Under the pieces are notes generated by a model. That model searched no databases and was not told the DNA's origin. It saw nothing but the letters and a program-made list of their open reading frames with translations. DNA of 64,000 nucleotides from Alkalibacterium putridalgicola (GTDB lineage Bacteria > Bacillota > Bacilli > Lactobacillales > Carnobacteriaceae_A), in the NCBI RefSeq assembly GCF_900109825.1, contig NZ_FOBL01000012.1, positions 1-64,000 of the forward strand, read 5' to 3'. Below are positions 29,259 through 37,762 of the stretch, piece by piece. The translations under genes and the position numbers were made by a program. Positions within the stretch are counted from its first letter, which is position 1. Each line of letters opens with the position of its first letter.

Positions 29259-30659
29259 ATGAATTATCACTATCAGTATGCAAAATATGAAAAGGTACAG
29301 GCACCGGCACCGGAAAAGGATCTGAAGCAGGTCCCGTTGACTGATGAGACGATGCAGGAGCGCTACAAGAAGGTCATAGGGAAGATGAAAGAAAACGGCC
29401 TGTCGACCCTGGTGATCTACGAAGACCTGGAACACGGGTCAAACTTTGAGTACTTGACGGGCTTTTTGACGCGTTTTGAAGAAGGGCTTCTAATCCTGCA
29501 CGATGACGGCCAAGTCTACTATTTGCTGGGCAATGAAAATCTGAAACTGATCGATCACGCGCGTTTGGAAGGCGAGCTGGTACACATCCCGCATTTCTCG
29601 CTGCCAAATCAGCCGATGGAACCAATGAAGCGCTTTGACGAATTAGTGACTGAAGACTTGATCAAGTCAGACAAGAATGTCGGCGTGGTGGGCTGGAAAC
29701 TCTTTACCGGGAAGTCTGACGCAGCAAGTAAGCAGTTTGACGTCCCGCACTATATCGTCAAACAGTTCATAAATCTCTTCGGGGAAGAAAAAGTCGTCAA
29801 TGCGACTGACCTCTTTATTGGATCAGAAGGCGTACGAACAACGAACAACGCAAACGAAGTGGCACATTACGAATTCGGTGCAGCCTTGGCTTCTAAGCGT
29901 ATGCTTAAAGCACTGGATGCTATTGAGATAGGCAAGTCCGAATGGGAACTTGGCGGTATCTTAAATGCATATGGCCAGCCAAACAGCGTGGTGACGATCG
30001 CCGCAACGGGTCAGCGCTTTGAACAGGCTAATCTGTATCCTTCCGAGAAAAAAGTCAAGCTTGGCGACAAACTGTCACTTACTGTCGGTTATAAAGGCGG
30101 GCTTCAAAGCCGCGGGCCGATCGCCGTTCACGACGCAAAAGAGCTTCCGGAAAAGCATCAGGATTATCTGGACAACGTCGCAAAACCCTATTTTACAGCG
30201 GTTACGGCCTGGCTGGAACAGGTTCATGTCGGCATGAAAGGCAGAGAGCTTTATGACGTGATCGACAGCGTCCTGCCTAAAGAAAAATTCGGCTGGGAGC
30301 TGAATCCGGGCCATTTAACGGCCGACGAGGAATGGATGGCTTCACCGGTCTCGAAATCTTCAGAAACCACCCTTCAAAGCGGCATGTTGTTTCAAGTGGA
30401 TATCATCCCGTCAGTCAAAGGCTATCCAGGTGTGAGTGTGGAAGGTGGCATCGCCTTGGCAGACGAGGCGCTGCAGGAGGAAATCAAGAAAGCCTACCCA
30501 GATGTCTGGACGCGCATGGAACAAAGAAAGACCTATGTAAAAGAAGTTTTAGGGATAAATGTACACAAGGATATCCTTTTGACCGGTCACGCCACTCCGT
30601 ATCTGCGTCCCTTTGCCTTGAACAAGGAAAAAGCCATGGTCTGGCGCGGGAATGTCTAG
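29259..30659 (+). CDS. M24 (creatinase/aminopeptidase P-fold) protein with altered metal site
   Basis: This 466-residue protein has an N-terminal creatinase-like domain and a C-terminal pita-bread domain (from about residue 185). Usual M24 peptidases bind two metals through D, D, H, E and E. Here the first two Asp positions seem lost (LGDKLSLTVGYKGG and QSRGPIAV). The His remains (NPGHLTADEEW), the first Glu is Asp in GMLFQVDIIP, and the last Glu remains (VSVEGGIALAD). It may therefore not be a peptidase, and could be a non-metal enzyme of this fold or a binding protein. AGGAGG precedes ATG 29259. It is followed by an aldo/keto reductase with a separate promoter-like element. Confidence 0.75.
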   Translation: MNYHYQYAKYEKVQAPAPEKDLKQVPLTDETMQERYKKVIGKMKENGLSTLVIYEDLEHGSNFEYLTGFLTRFEEGLLILHDDGQVYYLLGNENLKLIDHARLEGELVHIPHFSLPNQPMEPMKRFDELVTEDLIKSDKNVGVVGWKLFTGKSDAASKQFDVPHYIVKQFINLFGEEKVVNATDLFIGSEGVRTTNNANEVAHYEFGAALASKRMLKALDAIEIGKSEWELGGILNAYGQPNSVVTIAATGQRFEQANLYPSEKKVKLGDKLSLTVGYKGGLQSRGPIAVHDAKELPEKHQDYLDNVAKPYFTAVTAWLEQVHVGMKGRELYDVIDSVLPKEKFGWELNPGHLTADEEWMASPVSKSSETTLQSGMLFQVDIIPSVKGYPGVSVEGGIALADEALQEEIKKAYPDVWTRMEQRKTYVKEVLGINVHKDILLTGHATPYLRPFALNKEKAMVWRGNV

Positions 30660-30697
30660 TTTGGCATTTAACTTTAGAAATTACGCCTCACTTTTTA

Positions 30698-30703
30698 TAT
30701 AAT
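30698..30703 (+). promoter_or_regulatory. Putative -10 box before aldo/keto reductase gene
   Basis: TATAAT at 30698-30703 lies 33 bp before the start codon, with only a weak TTAGAA-like -35. Confidence 0.35.
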
Positions 30704-30735
30704 AGAAGAAGACAGAAGAAAGGAGCAGTAAATGT

Positions 30736-31584
30736 ATGCAAGAATCACACTATTTTGAAACTAATGACGGAGAACGTCTGCCGAAAATCGGTTTAGGCAC
30801 GGTTTATATCAAAGGAGCCAAGGGGGTTCAAAGTACCTTGTCGGCCATTCAAAACGGCTACCGCCTGATCGATACATCGACCAACTATAACAATGAAGGC
30901 ATGGTGGGAGAAGCGATCCGCCGAAGCTCTGTCCCTCGGGAAGAATTTATCATCAGTTCCAAACTTCCCGGAGAGGTGCATGCCTACGATAAAGCCATCA
31001 TGATGATCCAGGAATCACTTTACCGCATGGGTCTGGATTACTTTGACAAGTACCTGATCCACTGGCCGCTGCCGAAGCAGGATAAGTATGTTGAAGCGTG
31101 GCAGGCTTTAGTGGATGCACAGAAATTCGGTCTTATCAAATCGATCGGTGTCTCTAACTTCCTGGAAGAGCATCTGGACCGGATCATTGAAGAGACGGGT
31201 GTGGTCCCGGCGACGAACCAGATCGAGCGTCATCCTTACTTCAACAACAACGAACTTGTTCGAGTGAATAAGGAACGCGGCATCCTCACCGAAGGCTGGA
31301 GTCCTTTTGGCAGAGATAAAGTGGATGTTCTAGGGATCGATGTCCTGAAAGAAATCGGTGAGAAGTACGGCAAGTCTTCGGCACAGGTCGTCTTGAGATG
31401 GAATATCGACAATGATGTGCTGACAGTCGCTAAATCAGCGTCACCGGAAAATCAGCGAGCCAATCTTGATGTATTTGATTTCTCACTAACGCCTGAAGAA
31501 ATCGAAAAGATCAACGCGCTGGATAAAGGTGAACCTGGAAGAGTGGAAGGTCAGCATCCGAATGAATACGAAGAGTTCGATTAG
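30736..31584 (+). CDS. Aldo/keto reductase
   Basis: This 282-residue NADPH-dependent reductase of the AKR barrel family carries the active-site set: Asp and Tyr in RLIDTSTNYNNE, Lys in ISSKLPGE, and His in KYLIHWPLP. IGVSNF and KSASPENQRANLD form the cofactor pocket. It resembles the 2,5-diketo-gluconate reductase/YtbE group of small bacterial AKRs, which reduce a range of aldehydes and ketones. AAGGAGC precedes the start. A second, fairly similar AKR is encoded at 40849-41661 on the other strand. Confidence 0.93.
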   Translation: MQESHYFETNDGERLPKIGLGTVYIKGAKGVQSTLSAIQNGYRLIDTSTNYNNEGMVGEAIRRSSVPREEFIISSKLPGEVHAYDKAIMMIQESLYRMGLDYFDKYLIHWPLPKQDKYVEAWQALVDAQKFGLIKSIGVSNFLEEHLDRIIEETGVVPATNQIERHPYFNNNELVRVNKERGILTEGWSPFGRDKVDVLGIDVLKEIGEKYGKSSAQVVLRWNIDNDVLTVAKSASPENQRANLDVFDFSLTPEEIEKINALDKGEPGRVEGQHPNEYEEFD

Positions 31585-31610
31585 GGTCCCGATCTAAAAT
31601 AAAGAATTTA

Positions 31611-31645
31611 AAACGTTCAGTGAATTTTTTCACTGAGCGTTTTTG
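31611..31645 (+). terminator. Terminator after aldo/keto reductase gene
   Basis: AAACGTTCAGTGAA pairs with TTCACTGAGCGTTT across a short T-rich loop, followed by TTTTGTTT. Confidence 0.85.
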
Positions 31646-31711
31646 TTTATGAAATAACTTCTTTTATATTATCATTAAGACATAACAGCTTACTGAAAAA
31701 GGATGATGATA

Positions 31712-34396
31712 ATGGCTAAAGACAATGAGACAGAGCAAACATACTATCAATATAAAAACGAGGATGTCGTGAAGGAGTTCGATTCAGATGCAGAAGAAGG
31801 ATTAAGTTCTGATGAAGCGCAGAAGCGTCTGGAACGTGATGGACCGAATGAGATCGAGCAGGACGAGGTATCTAAGTGGACGATTCTGATCAGACAATTG
31901 AATAATGTCGTGATCTACATACTTATCGCAGCGGTGGCGCTGACTTTAGGCATGGGACATTATTCAGATGCTGTCGTTATCGGACTGGTCATCATTGCCA
32001 ATACCTTTATCGGCTACTACCAGGAAGTGAATGCTTCCAATGCATTGGAGAAAATCAAAGATATGTTGTCCACCCAGGCGACAGTTATCAGAGACGGCAA
32101 ACGTGTCGATATACCGGCCGAAGAAGTTGTGAAAGGAGATCTGGTCTATATCGAGGCCGGAGACAACATACCGGCTGATTTGCGTCTTATAGAAGCAGAG
32201 AATATGAAAGTGCAGGAATCCTCGCTGACGGGTGAATCCGGTTCGGTGAGCAAGGAAGCGGAACCTCTGGAAGGGAAAAAGTCGACGGGGGACCAGAGCA
32301 ATATGGCCTTTTCTTCGACATCTGTCACCAACGGGAACGGAACGGGCGTCGTTGTAGCAACTGCCGAAGAAACCGAGATCGGCAAAATCAGTTCGGCCGT
32401 CAGTGAACAGTCGCATCAGAAAACGCCTTTGATGAGAGAAATCGACGGGTTAGGTAAAAATATCTCGTATGTGATCCTGGGTGTCGCTGCACTGCTGTTT
32501 GCACTTGGATTCTTCATCGGCGATTATACACTGGGAGCGTTGTCGCTTGCCGTCATCACGATGATCGTCGGTTCGATCCCGGAAGGACTTCCAGCTACGA
32601 CATCCGTGGTTTTAGCTATGGGTGTCAGGACGCTGGCGAATAAAAAGAACACGATTGTCAAAACTCTGCCTGCAGCTGAAACGCTCGGTTCAGTGGATGT
32701 TATTGCGACAGACAAGACTGGCACGCTGACACGTAATGAAATGACCGTTCAGACGATCGTGACGACAGAAGACACCTATGAAGTGACCGGTGTCGGTTAT
32801 TCTCCAGAAGGAGATATTTTAAAAGACGACGAACCTGTCAATATCGATGAACTGGACGCCTTGAAGGAACTGATCCAGTCAGGCTATGAAGCCAATGAAA
32901 CGACTCTTGAACAGGAAGAAGACAAGTGGGTCATCAACGGCGAACCGACTGACGGGGCCTTCCTGACGCTGTATCAGAAAAGTCATGGAACGGAAGAATC
33001 GGACTACGAAGAAATCGACCGCATCCCTTTTGATTCAGACTACCGTTACATCGCCTCGCTTTCACAGCATAAAGAATCTGGGGATCAGAAGATCTATATC
33101 AAAGGATCGCCGGACAAGATTTTTGAAATGGCAGAAGGGTCAGATCCGGACTTTGACCTGTCACACTGGCAGGATAAAGTGGAGGAGTTGTCTTCCAAAG
33201 GGCAGCGAGTGGTTGCAGTCGGCGTGAAGCAATTGGATCAGAAGAAGGAAGATATCGATCATCCTGACATGGAAGACGGCATCACCTTCTTAGGTATCGT
33301 CGGTATCATGGACCCGCCGCGGGATGAAGTGATCGAGTCCATTAAAACCATGCGTAAAGCCGGTGTGGCAGTGAAAATGATCACTGGGGACCACCCAAGC
33401 ACAGCGAAAGCCATTGCTGAACAGCTGGGACTGGCAGAAAACGTCAAGGCGATCACCGGTCTGGAACTGGAAGAGATGAGCGAAGACGAGTTGACTGAAA
33501 AAATCAACGATTATCACGTCTTTGCCCGTACGACACCGGACAACAAACTGGAAATTGTCAAAGCTTACAAGCGCAGCGGAAAAGTCATTGCCATGGTCGG
33601 TGACGGCGTGAATGATGCACCTGCGCTGAAAACGTCCGATATCGGCGTCGCCATGGGTCAGAAAGGCACAGACGTCTCGAAAGATTCTGCGAATATGGTG
33701 CTGGCCAATGATGACTTCTCCACCATGGAAACGGCTATCCACGAAGGTCGACGCATTTATGACAACATCAAAAAGAGTATCCTGTATCTTTTGCCGACCA
33801 GTTTTGCCGAAGGGCTGATCATTGCGATCACTCTGCTGCTGCAGAACGATTTGCCGCTTCAAGCCACACAAATGCTGTGGATCAATATGGTTTCAGCCAT
33901 CACGATCCAATTTGCCTTTATATTCGAACCGGCAGAAGAGGGAACGATGGAACGGCCGCCGCGAGACACGACAAAGCCGTTTATAGGTAAGCGACAGGCT
34001 TTCGAGATTGCTTATGTCTCCATACTGATGGCGGGACTGAGCTTGCTTGCTTATAATTGGCTCACCACCTCATATGGTGTTGACCAGGCGACGGCCAGTA
34101 CGACGGTCGTGAATATCATGGTCATGAGTAAGATATTCTATCTGTTCAATATCCGTACCCGTAAACCGGCATTCTCAAAAGACTTCTTTAGTAATAAGAT
34201 GGCTTTTGTCATTATCGGAATCATGCTCGTGCTGCAGTTGATCCTGACATACGTTCCATTCATGCAGCGTTACTTCTATACTGCAGGGTTGGACCCGCTG
34301 GAATGGATGATCGCGATAGGCGTCGGGCTCATCGTCCTGATCGTTACTGAAGCAGACAAGCTGATTCGGCTGAAAGTGCTGAACAAAGACGAATAA
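31712..34396 (+). CDS. P-type cation-transporting ATPase (P2-like)
   Basis: This protein of about 894 residues has the cation-ATPase N-terminal domain, actuator loop SSLTGESGSV, TM4 motif GSIPEGLP, phosphorylation site ATDKTGTLTRNE, nucleotide-binding KGSPD, hinge MITGDHP and VGDGVNDAPAL, and C-terminal membrane helices. It resembles PMR1/SERCA-type pumps. However, the TM6 region reads NMVSAITIQFAFIFEPAEEG where classical calcium pumps have an NLVTDG-type sequence, so the ion is uncertain (calcium, sodium or another). ATG 31712 is preferred over 31703 because AAAGG lies 9 nt upstream. Confidence 0.9.
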   Translation: MAKDNETEQTYYQYKNEDVVKEFDSDAEEGLSSDEAQKRLERDGPNEIEQDEVSKWTILIRQLNNVVIYILIAAVALTLGMGHYSDAVVIGLVIIANTFIGYYQEVNASNALEKIKDMLSTQATVIRDGKRVDIPAEEVVKGDLVYIEAGDNIPADLRLIEAENMKVQESSLTGESGSVSKEAEPLEGKKSTGDQSNMAFSSTSVTNGNGTGVVVATAEETEIGKISSAVSEQSHQKTPLMREIDGLGKNISYVILGVAALLFALGFFIGDYTLGALSLAVITMIVGSIPEGLPATTSVVLAMGVRTLANKKNTIVKTLPAAETLGSVDVIATDKTGTLTRNEMTVQTIVTTEDTYEVTGVGYSPEGDILKDDEPVNIDELDALKELIQSGYEANETTLEQEEDKWVINGEPTDGAFLTLYQKSHGTEESDYEEIDRIPFDSDYRYIASLSQHKESGDQKIYIKGSPDKIFEMAEGSDPDFDLSHWQDKVEELSSKGQRVVAVGVKQLDQKKEDIDHPDMEDGITFLGIVGIMDPPRDEVIESIKTMRKAGVAVKMITGDHPSTAKAIAEQLGLAENVKAITGLELEEMSEDELTEKINDYHVFARTTPDNKLEIVKAYKRSGKVIAMVGDGVNDAPALKTSDIGVAMGQKGTDVSKDSANMVLANDDFSTMETAIHEGRRIYDNIKKSILYLLPTSFAEGLIIAITLLLQNDLPLQATQMLWINMVSAITIQFAFIFEPAEEGTMERPPRDTTKPFIGKRQAFEIAYVSILMAGLSLLAYNWLTTSYGVDQATASTTVVNIMVMSKIFYLFNIRTRKPAFSKDFFSNKMAFVIIGIMLVLQLILTYVPFMQRYFYTAGLDPLEWMIAIGVGLIVLIVTEADKLIRLKVLNKDE

Positions 34397-34409
34397 CTGA
34401 ATGGAGAGG

Positions 34410-34443
34410 AGAGAGTTCGTTACTCACGAACTCTCTTTTTTTA
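34410..34443 (+). terminator. Terminator after P-type ATPase gene
   Basis: AGAGAGTTCGT (34410-34420) pairs with ACGAACTCTCT (34426-34436), followed by seven T. Confidence 0.9.
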
Positions 34444-34524
34444 CGAGATGAATGGGTATAGTTAACACGATAATCGTTTTTAAGACAACTTCGACAGTTA
34501 CAGATTAAGTTCATGCCCGTACCT

Positions 34525-34855
34525 GCCAAACTTGGCTGGTTTCGGTAGATACGTTGAAGGAGCGATATCGTATCTACCGAAGTTGGAGGAGGTTCGGTCG
34601 TTAGATTTGCTCAAGTCTTTCCTACTTACCGAAGTAGGCCAGGTTCGGTAAGTAGGTTAAATTCATTCTTTTCTATCAACCGAAGTCGGGGCAACTTCGA
34701 CGTGTACAAAAGGGATGTTATATCCTAATGACCGAACTTCCGGAACTTCGACGTGTACAACTGGGAAACCATATCCTAATGACCGAACTTCCGGAACTTC
34801 GACATGTACCAGCAAAAGAGGATCAGGAAACGACCGAACCCAATACTTTTTCGCT
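34525..34855. repeat. 51-52 bp tandem inverted-repeat array (family A, locus 1)
   Basis: There are seven units. ACCGAA half-sites start at 34576, 34628, 34679, 34731, 34782 and 34833, with a degenerate GCCAAA at 34525. The partner TTCGGT/TTCGAC starts 16 or 17 nt later (34541, 34593, 34644, 34696, 34747, 34798, 34850). Loops are 10 or 11 nt, and the distance from each TTCG to the next ACCGAA is exactly 35 nt every time. Some arms extend to 13 bp, such as CCTACTTACCGAA with TTCGGTAAGTAGG at 34621-34656. The intervening segments differ in sequence except for the similar ones around 34705-34790. There is no start codon context or cas gene. Confidence 0.85.
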
Positions 34856-34977
34856 CGCCCCACACTTATAGAGTAATGAACCAGTGTTGTATCTCCTTAT
34901 AAAAGACAAAAGCGTCCCTTTCCCGCTGTTCTGATGCTATACTTGATATAATAGTAGTGTAGAAAGAGGCGACAGGT

Positions 34978-35532
34978 ATGTTCACACAACAAATCGATGA
35001 AGTAATCGCGTTGAAACTGAAGGAATATCAGGATTCAAAAAAAGTGTTCGAGTTGATCGACGCATCTCGGGATCAGCTGCAACAGTGGATGACATGGGTG
35101 GATGAGGTGCAGTCACCGGACGATGTTGATAAAGTCACGCGCCGTCAGCTGCTGCAGTTCGTAAAAAAAGAAGCGATGCATTTCGTGGTCCTCTATAATG
35201 GCGAAGTAGCCGGAGATATCAGCCTGAAAGAGATCAACTGGTCCATTAAGTCGGCTGAGATCGGGTACTGGCTGGGCAGTGCCTATACTGGGAAAGGCAT
35301 CATGACCCGGGCTGTCAGAAGTATACTAGATTATGCCTTCGACGAACTGGGTCTGCATAAGGTGGAAATCTGGGCGGCAGAAGAAAATGTAAAAAGTCGG
35401 AGGATCCCGGAACGGCTTGGCTTTGTGCAGGAAGGCACGCGTCGGGATGATGAACTGATCGGCGGCAAGTACATCACGATGGTCATTTACGGTTTACTGG
35501 AAGATGAGTGGCACAGAGAGACAGACGAATAA
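34978..35532 (+). CDS. GNAT acetyltransferase, RimJ/RimL-like
   Basis: This 184-residue protein contains the GNAT fold of the RimL/YdaF type. EIGYWLGSAYTGKGIMTRAV supplies the acetyl-CoA pyrophosphate loop, and LHKVEIWAAEENVKSRRIPERLGFVQEGTRRD is the typical C-terminal half. In this last segment the usual Asn-x-x-S-x-x-V-x-E-K-x-G pattern has R-I-P-E-R. It probably acetylates a ribosomal protein N-terminus or a small amine; the target is unknown. A TATAAT (about 34949) lies upstream, and the gene starts about 120 bp after the repeat array. Confidence 0.88.
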   Translation: MFTQQIDEVIALKLKEYQDSKKVFELIDASRDQLQQWMTWVDEVQSPDDVDKVTRRQLLQFVKKEAMHFVVLYNGEVAGDISLKEINWSIKSAEIGYWLGSAYTGKGIMTRAVRSILDYAFDELGLHKVEIWAAEENVKSRRIPERLGFVQEGTRRDDELIGGKYITMVIYGLLEDEWHRETDE

Positions 35533-35647
35533 CACAGGAAGGATAGGATGCAGATCCTATCCTTTTCATTTTTGTATCATCTTTTTACGTCAGTTTTTAT
35601 TTAAAATGACAATAATAACAGTAGACAGTATTTTGAGGAGGGAAGAG

Positions 35648-36340
35648 ATGGACGGGATAGTTATAGGTCTGGTGCTTTTAGGGATCCTGATTTTAAAGTC
35701 ATCAAAAAGGAAATACGATCAGTCGGGCTACAAGGAAATCAGTCAGCACAGTTATATTGAGGTTTATTTTGATAAAGGCAGGCTGGGAGAATACCGTCTA
35801 TACCAGGAACTTATGAAACTGGATGATAACGCAAAAGTCCTGCCGAATGTGTATGTTCCGAAAAAGGAAGGGACCACTTCTGAAATCGATCTGCTTTTTA
35901 TTGCCAAAACAGGTATCTACGTTTTTGAATCTAAAAACTACGGCGGCTGGATCTACGGGTCAGAAAAACGCAGATACTGGACCCAGACTTTTCCGAATAA
36001 AACAAAACATTCCTTCTATAATCCGATCATGCAAAACAAAGGACACATCCGTGCACTAAAAGCCTATATGGGGATAGAAGATGTTTACTTTCATTCCATC
36101 ATCATTTTTGGAGAGAATGCCACTATTAAGTCGGAAGAGCTTTGGCAGGCCTCGGTGCCCATCCTTAAGCGACATCAACTCAGGAAAAAACTGGCCAGGG
36201 ACTATGCCACTTTACCCGTCCTTTTGACGGAAAAAGATATGGACACCGTCTATGTTAATCTCAAACCTTTGGCTCAAGTGTCCGGTGAAATCAGAGACCA
36301 GCATATTGCCAGGGTCAAACAGAAACAAATAAAATTTTAG
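35648..36340 (+). CDS. NERD (nuclease-related) domain protein, membrane-anchored
   Basis: This protein has about 230 residues. A short hydrophobic N-terminus (IVIGLVLLGILIL) is followed by a NERD domain with GRLGEYRLYQEL, TSEIDLLFIAKTGIYVFESKNYGGWIYG, which contains the D and E-x-K residues of the endonuclease-like core. NERD proteins are thought to process nucleic acids, but few have been tested. ATG 35648 follows GAGGGAAGAG and removes a 48-residue extension that overlaps the GNAT gene. Monocistronic. Confidence 0.85.
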   Translation: MDGIVIGLVLLGILILKSSKRKYDQSGYKEISQHSYIEVYFDKGRLGEYRLYQELMKLDDNAKVLPNVYVPKKEGTTSEIDLLFIAKTGIYVFESKNYGGWIYGSEKRRYWTQTFPNKTKHSFYNPIMQNKGHIRALKAYMGIEDVYFHSIIIFGENATIKSEELWQASVPILKRHQLRKKLARDYATLPVLLTEKDMDTVYVNLKPLAQVSGEIRDQHIARVKQKQIKF

Positions 36341-36438
36341 GTGGGTCTTCATTGCCTTACTACTGAGTAAATTTTAGTGTATCGATGCAATCAATGGTAT
36401 ACTTATTTTACAAAGCGATGAGGGATGGAGGAGGAATC

Positions 36439-37587
36439 ATGCACATTTTTGCAACCAGGAAAGTCCTGCAGGCTTTTAAAAAAGCCGAGAAGATGGCTGG
36501 AGGGTCTATAGAAAATATCGAGATCCTGGCAGACAGTGGTTCACCCGAAGAAGAGGAACTATTTGAGTGGCATATAAACAGTGTCAAGATAAATCAGGAG
36601 GATCTGCTCGTTCTAACACATGATCTGTCGGGGTTGACTCTGCTTTTTTTGAATACGGATGCAGAAGAATTACTTGATTTTTATGAGTGGTTTGAAGAAG
36701 CGGTTTATGACCTGCTGGGGAAACTGGGCTTCACTCATAAAAGTATCCAGCAGTATCTCACCCATTCAAAGGGATCGAATCTGACTGTCAGCAAAGCGAC
36801 GGATTTCAAGAAGATCGGACGCAATTCGTCAGCAGTGAATCTGATCAGACAGCTGGATCATTATCAGGAAAATGAATATACGATTCAAAGTTACTGGCAG
36901 TATCAGATAAGTCATTTGAACCGGTCGCTTAAGCAGGAACACCGGCCATTCAAACAGTTCATCAGTGAATATGAAAAAATCATTGGTCCAGTGAACTATC
37001 ACGTCGATTTGGCTGAAATCGAGGTCCGATTGAAAATGGGCGGTCTACCTGATGTGATCCGTATCATCCAGATGCCCATGCAGCTTACCTTCGAAGATCT
37101 GCACCGGGTCATCCAGAAGGTGTTTATGTGGCAGGATGCGCATCTGCATCAGTTTATTATGGAAGATGGCTCGACCATTATCGGCGCCCAGCAGAAAGTG
37201 AATATGGAACGTTATCAGATGGGCGGAGAAGAGGAGGCTTATGCTGCGAGTCAGCTTAAACTGGCAGACGTCATCACACCGGAAACAAACGGGGTCTTTA
37301 CCTATGTGTACGACTTCGGTGACGACTGGGTACACAGCATCCGGGTCAGGACCTTTTATTCTGAGAACAGACAGGTGTTTCCTAAGCTCAGCCTCATGTC
37401 TGGAGATCCAGTCCCAGAAAACATAGGAGGACCCCCAGGCTATGCCTATTTTCTGGAAGTCATCAATGATCCGACACATGACGAACACAGTGTCATCAAA
37501 GAATGGGCAAATGATTATCTTTCCCGCTTGAATCTGTTCAATGACGTGAATCACTTTAATCATGATCTGAAGTCCATGCACATATAA
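36439..37587 (+). CDS. pRiA4b ORF-3 domain protein with extra N-terminal domain
   Basis: This is a 382-residue protein of two parts. The C-terminal half (about residues 205-350) is a plasmid pRiA4b ORF-3-like domain, seen in IRIIQMPMQLTFEDLHRVI, WQDAHLHQF, YVYDFGDDWVHSIRV and IGGPPGYAYFLEV. The N-terminal half (MHIFATRKVLQAF and LLVLTHDLSGLTLLF) resembles a small domain of unknown function found alone in other bacteria (DUF6933-like, from memory). GGAGGAGG precedes ATG 36439, which is preferred to the frame opening at 36385. The function is unknown. Confidence 0.78.
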   Translation: MHIFATRKVLQAFKKAEKMAGGSIENIEILADSGSPEEEELFEWHINSVKINQEDLLVLTHDLSGLTLLFLNTDAEELLDFYEWFEEAVYDLLGKLGFTHKSIQQYLTHSKGSNLTVSKATDFKKIGRNSSAVNLIRQLDHYQENEYTIQSYWQYQISHLNRSLKQEHRPFKQFISEYEKIIGPVNYHVDLAEIEVRLKMGGLPDVIRIIQMPMQLTFEDLHRVIQKVFMWQDAHLHQFIMEDGSTIIGAQQKVNMERYQMGGEEEAYAASQLKLADVITPETNGVFTYVYDFGDDWVHSIRVRTFYSENRQVFPKLSLMSGDPVPENIGGPPGYAYFLEVINDPTHDEHSVIKEWANDYLSRLNLFNDVNHFNHDLKSMHI

Positions 37588-37595
37588 ACTAAAGC

Positions 37596-37653
37596 ATCCT
37601 TATGTTGCTGTGAATGATATCTTTTCATCCCGGCAGCATAAGGATTTTCTTAT
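37596..37653 (+). terminator. Terminator after pRiA4b-type gene
   Basis: ATCCTTATGTTGCTG (37596-37610) pairs with CGGCAGCATAAGGAT (37631-37645) across a 20-nt loop, followed by TTTCTT. Confidence 0.75.
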
Positions 37654-37762
37654 AATGGTAGGTATCAGATTATAAAAAACTGTATATATGGTATGATAGA
37701 AAGTGACTTTAGTATGATGAATCTGTGAATTTATCATAAATATGACTCAGTGAGGAATGTCT

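Noticed and set aside
33290-33871. 193-codon minus-strand frame
   Set aside because: Antisense shadow of the P-type ATPase gene.
34525-34855. CRISPR array
   Set aside because: Repeats are short, imperfect and self-complementary, linkers are partly related to each other, and no cas genes are in the window.
34663-34863. Minus-strand frame with repeated VHVEVPEVRSLGY
   Set aside because: It is a by-product of the family A array; unit lengths of 51 and 52 mix, and no start context is present.
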